Below, piece after piece: positions 62,502-64,000 of a stretch of DNA of 64,000 nt (within the stretch, counting starts at the first letter, position 1; every line of letters begins with the position of its first letter). The stretch is from Puteibacter caeruleilacunae (GTDB lineage Bacteria > Bacteroidota > Bacteroidia > Bacteroidales > Prolixibacteraceae), in the NCBI GenBank assembly GCA_005217565.1, contig SJCO01000007.1, positions 282,939 to 346,938 on the forward strand, read 5' to 3'. A program made the translations under genes and the position numbers. A model generated the notes under the pieces. It did no database searches. It was not told where the DNA came from and was given only the letters and a program-made list of their open reading frames with translations.

Positions 62502-63813
62502 TTACAATATATTTCAGATTATCGAATAGTCGTTCTATGAGCCTGCGCTTTTTCACCAGTATTTGAGCTCCCCCTTTAATGTCATGCTTGAAATTCAATA
62601 CTGTTCCGTAGTTTGTGGTTAACTGCTCTGGGAGTAAAACATTTACCTGATAGCTATTGACTTTTGCCTGAGTACTTAATTCATCAGAAGGACTAGTAAG
62701 AGCGGAAACTCCGGATACTTTACCGGTAATGGATCCATATTCAAGGTAAGGATAATCATCCAGTCTAATAATAACTTCCTGCCCTGCAACTACTTTCCCT
62801 GCTCCATGAGATGCGATAATAATTTGAGCATTTACCGGATTTTCCGTTGGCATAACAGCAAAAATTTCCTCTCCTGCCTTTATGAAAGCATTCTCCTTCC
62901 AGAAGTTCAGCATCTCTAAAGAACCACTGTATGGAGCAACAAATGCATATTTTTGTTTCCATTGTTCCATTTGGTTTTTAAGCTCCTGATAAGTGGCATA
63001 AAGGTTTGCAGATAACTGCTGTTCATACTCTCTTTGCTCAACTTCCAACTGTTGGATTCGTGATTTCAACTCTTGCACCAGATCTCTTGATTGTTCTCTT
63101 TCCCGTTCCATAGTATTAATATTTTGAACAATACTTAGGTAACCTGATTTACTTTGCAAATAATTGGTCTCAGTAATAGACTTTAGTTGAAAATACTGTA
63201 AGCTATCCTTTTGTAGATTCTTACTACTAATGTCTTTGTTTGCTTGAATCAGTGCCAGTTGTTTATCTAGAAATGAAATAGCCTTAGCGGCACTTCCTTT
63301 TTCAATCTTTAACTGTTCAATTTTCGGAGTGAATGAGTTTTCCTTTTCATAAAACCGGAAAGATTCAATACAATTAACAAGTTTCAAGTAAGCAATGGTA
63401 AGTTCTCCCAATGCCACATTCTGAGATCTCAGAATATTCTTACTTTTCAGTTCTATTGGATCAAGTCGCATCAGTGAGTCCAATCTAACAAACTGATCAA
63501 TACTCGTACTGGATTCAATATAGGCAATCAGCTCTCCAGAATTAAGTGCTTCTTTATTCTTTGCAAGCAGATGCAATCTACCAGCAGACATTGCTGTTAA
63601 GCGCACAGGAGCTTGATGCGCTCTTATGGTAACAACTCCTGATACTGATTCTGGGTACCGAATAAGGAAGCCGAAGAACACGAGAAGGCTTCCCAATGTG
63701 ATCACTATTATAGCAACCAAACGAGGAGTTCTTCGCGGCATTTTATCAATGATGTCCTGTACTTCTTCAGTTTTTGATCTTTTATAGGTTTTATGTACAT
63801 TTTTTTTCATCAA
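62494..63813 (-). CDS. HlyD-type periplasmic adaptor of a secretion system
   Basis: 439 residues. A cytoplasmic N-terminus is followed by one membrane helix (LVAIIVITLGSLLVFFGFLI, residues 33-52), a biotinyl-lipoyl-like half (GVVTIRAHQAPVRLTAMSAGRL), a long coiled coil (about 150-290), the second half (FVAPYSGSLEMLNFWKENAF, VVAGQEVIIRLDDYPYLEYG) and a short C-terminal domain. It links an inner-membrane ABC transporter with the TolC-type channel. In Bacteroidota this type commonly accompanies peptidase-containing ABC exporters of small peptides. That partner would be beyond the right edge. Confidence 0.92.
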   Translation of the reverse strand: MMKKNVHKTYKRSKTEEVQDIIDKMPRRTPRLVAIIVITLGSLLVFFGFLIRYPESVSGVVTIRAHQAPVRLTAMSAGRLHLLAKNKEALNSGELIAYIESSTSIDQFVRLDSLMRLDPIELKSKNILRSQNVALGELTIAYLKLVNCIESFRFYEKENSFTPKIEQLKIEKGSAAKAISFLDKQLALIQANKDISSKNLQKDSLQYFQLKSITETNYLQSKSGYLSIVQNINTMEREREQSRDLVQELKSRIQQLEVEQREYEQQLSANLYATYQELKNQMEQWKQKYAFVAPYSGSLEMLNFWKENAFIKAGEEIFAVMPTENPVNAQIIIASHGAGKVVAGQEVIIRLDDYPYLEYGSITGKVSGVSALTSPSDELSTQAKVNSYQVNVLLPEQLTTNYGTVLNFKHDIKGGAQILVKKRRLIERLFDNLKYIVNE

Positions 63814-63896
63814 AATAAATATAAATTAGACACTTACAATAAGTTATCTTAGCATTGACTTACTTAGATTATTATTAGGCTTTTGTCTGACGGAAA

Positions 63897-63935
63897 GAAA
63901 TGAGCAAATCCTATAGATATAGATTCACTCATTTC
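63897..63935 (-). terminator. Long hairpin upstream of the HlyD gene
   Basis: GAAATGAG / CTCATTTC (63928-63935 with 63897-63904) encloses a second near-perfect pairing (AATCTATA / TATAGGATT, one bulge). A short frame ends ILKGSILIFCIAK with a TAG at 63957-63959 just before it, which may be the end of an upstream gene. The U-rich tail is weak. Confidence 0.45.
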
Positions 63936-64000
63936 ACCAAAATAGTTATTGCTAAACTATTTTGCAATGCAGAAAATTAGAATACTACCTTTCAATATAT

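Overview
The window looks like chromosomal DNA from a Bacteroidota (Bacteroidetes) bacterium, probably marine or sediment-living and near the Marinilabiliales. I infer this from the low GC content, type IX secretion sorting domains, Bacteroidota-type promoters (TTTG / TAnnTTTG), DUF4293, a two-component-propeller regulator fused to an AraC domain, and many rhamnosidase-type glycoside hydrolases. No rRNA, tRNA, insertion sequence or CRISPR array was seen.

Region 1 (1-30.97 kb) is mostly core genome. It opens with the 5' part of trpB (minus strand), preceded by a complete attenuation system: a 27-residue leader peptide with three consecutive Trp codons, a terminator, and a competing antiterminator pairing. 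Next come a serine hydrolase, pyrD-pyrK, an XRE regulator, a membrane metallophosphoesterase, a large secreted metallopeptidase-like barrel protein, a secreted endonuclease/phosphatase-fold protein, a lysyl-endopeptidase-like T9SS protease, a free-standing archaeal-type ThrRS editing domain, a cation/proton antiporter, ridA and lptD. On the plus strand follow an amidase, an MCE/MlaD protein, dnaA, an EamA transporter, a YigZ/IMPACT protein and pyrB-pyrI. pyrB is preceded by an 81-codon leader ORF that reads through an intrinsic terminator and overlaps the pyrB start, a layout expected for UTP-sensed attenuation. DUF4293, prohibitin, nucleoside phosphorylase, SirB1-like, rny, zapA and a coiled-coil partner complete this part.

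Region 2 (31-50 kb) mixes accessory and housekeeping genes: a membrane propeller-AraC regulator, an unclassified secreted glycoside-hydrolase-like protein, aroC, a SlyD-type FKBP, an eight-haem cytochrome with HEAT/TPR repeats, a candidate small RNA, DUF429, a QueG-like Fe-S protein, a GH20 hexosaminidase, an ECF sigma factor, a Nim/PNPOx-like protein, three small unknowns and a CPBP protease.

Region 3 (50-58.2 kb) is a carbohydrate-degradation cluster: two GH78 rhamnosidases, one GH2 enzyme and the decayed C-terminal stub of what looks like a third GH78. This suggests attack on a rhamnose-containing polysaccharide, although no susCD pair is visible here.

Region 4 (58.2-64 kb) is an export and glycosylation locus: a HlyD-type adaptor, a TolC-type outer-membrane protein, two family-2-like glycosyltransferases, two small membrane proteins, and several short or broken reading frames that could be peptide substrates or their remnants. 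One has a GTGG motif followed by a Cys/Ser/Thr-rich tail. The expected ABC transporter would lie beyond the right edge. The boundary between regions 3 and 4 coincides with the truncated GH78 stub and looks like a rearrangement or insertion junction.
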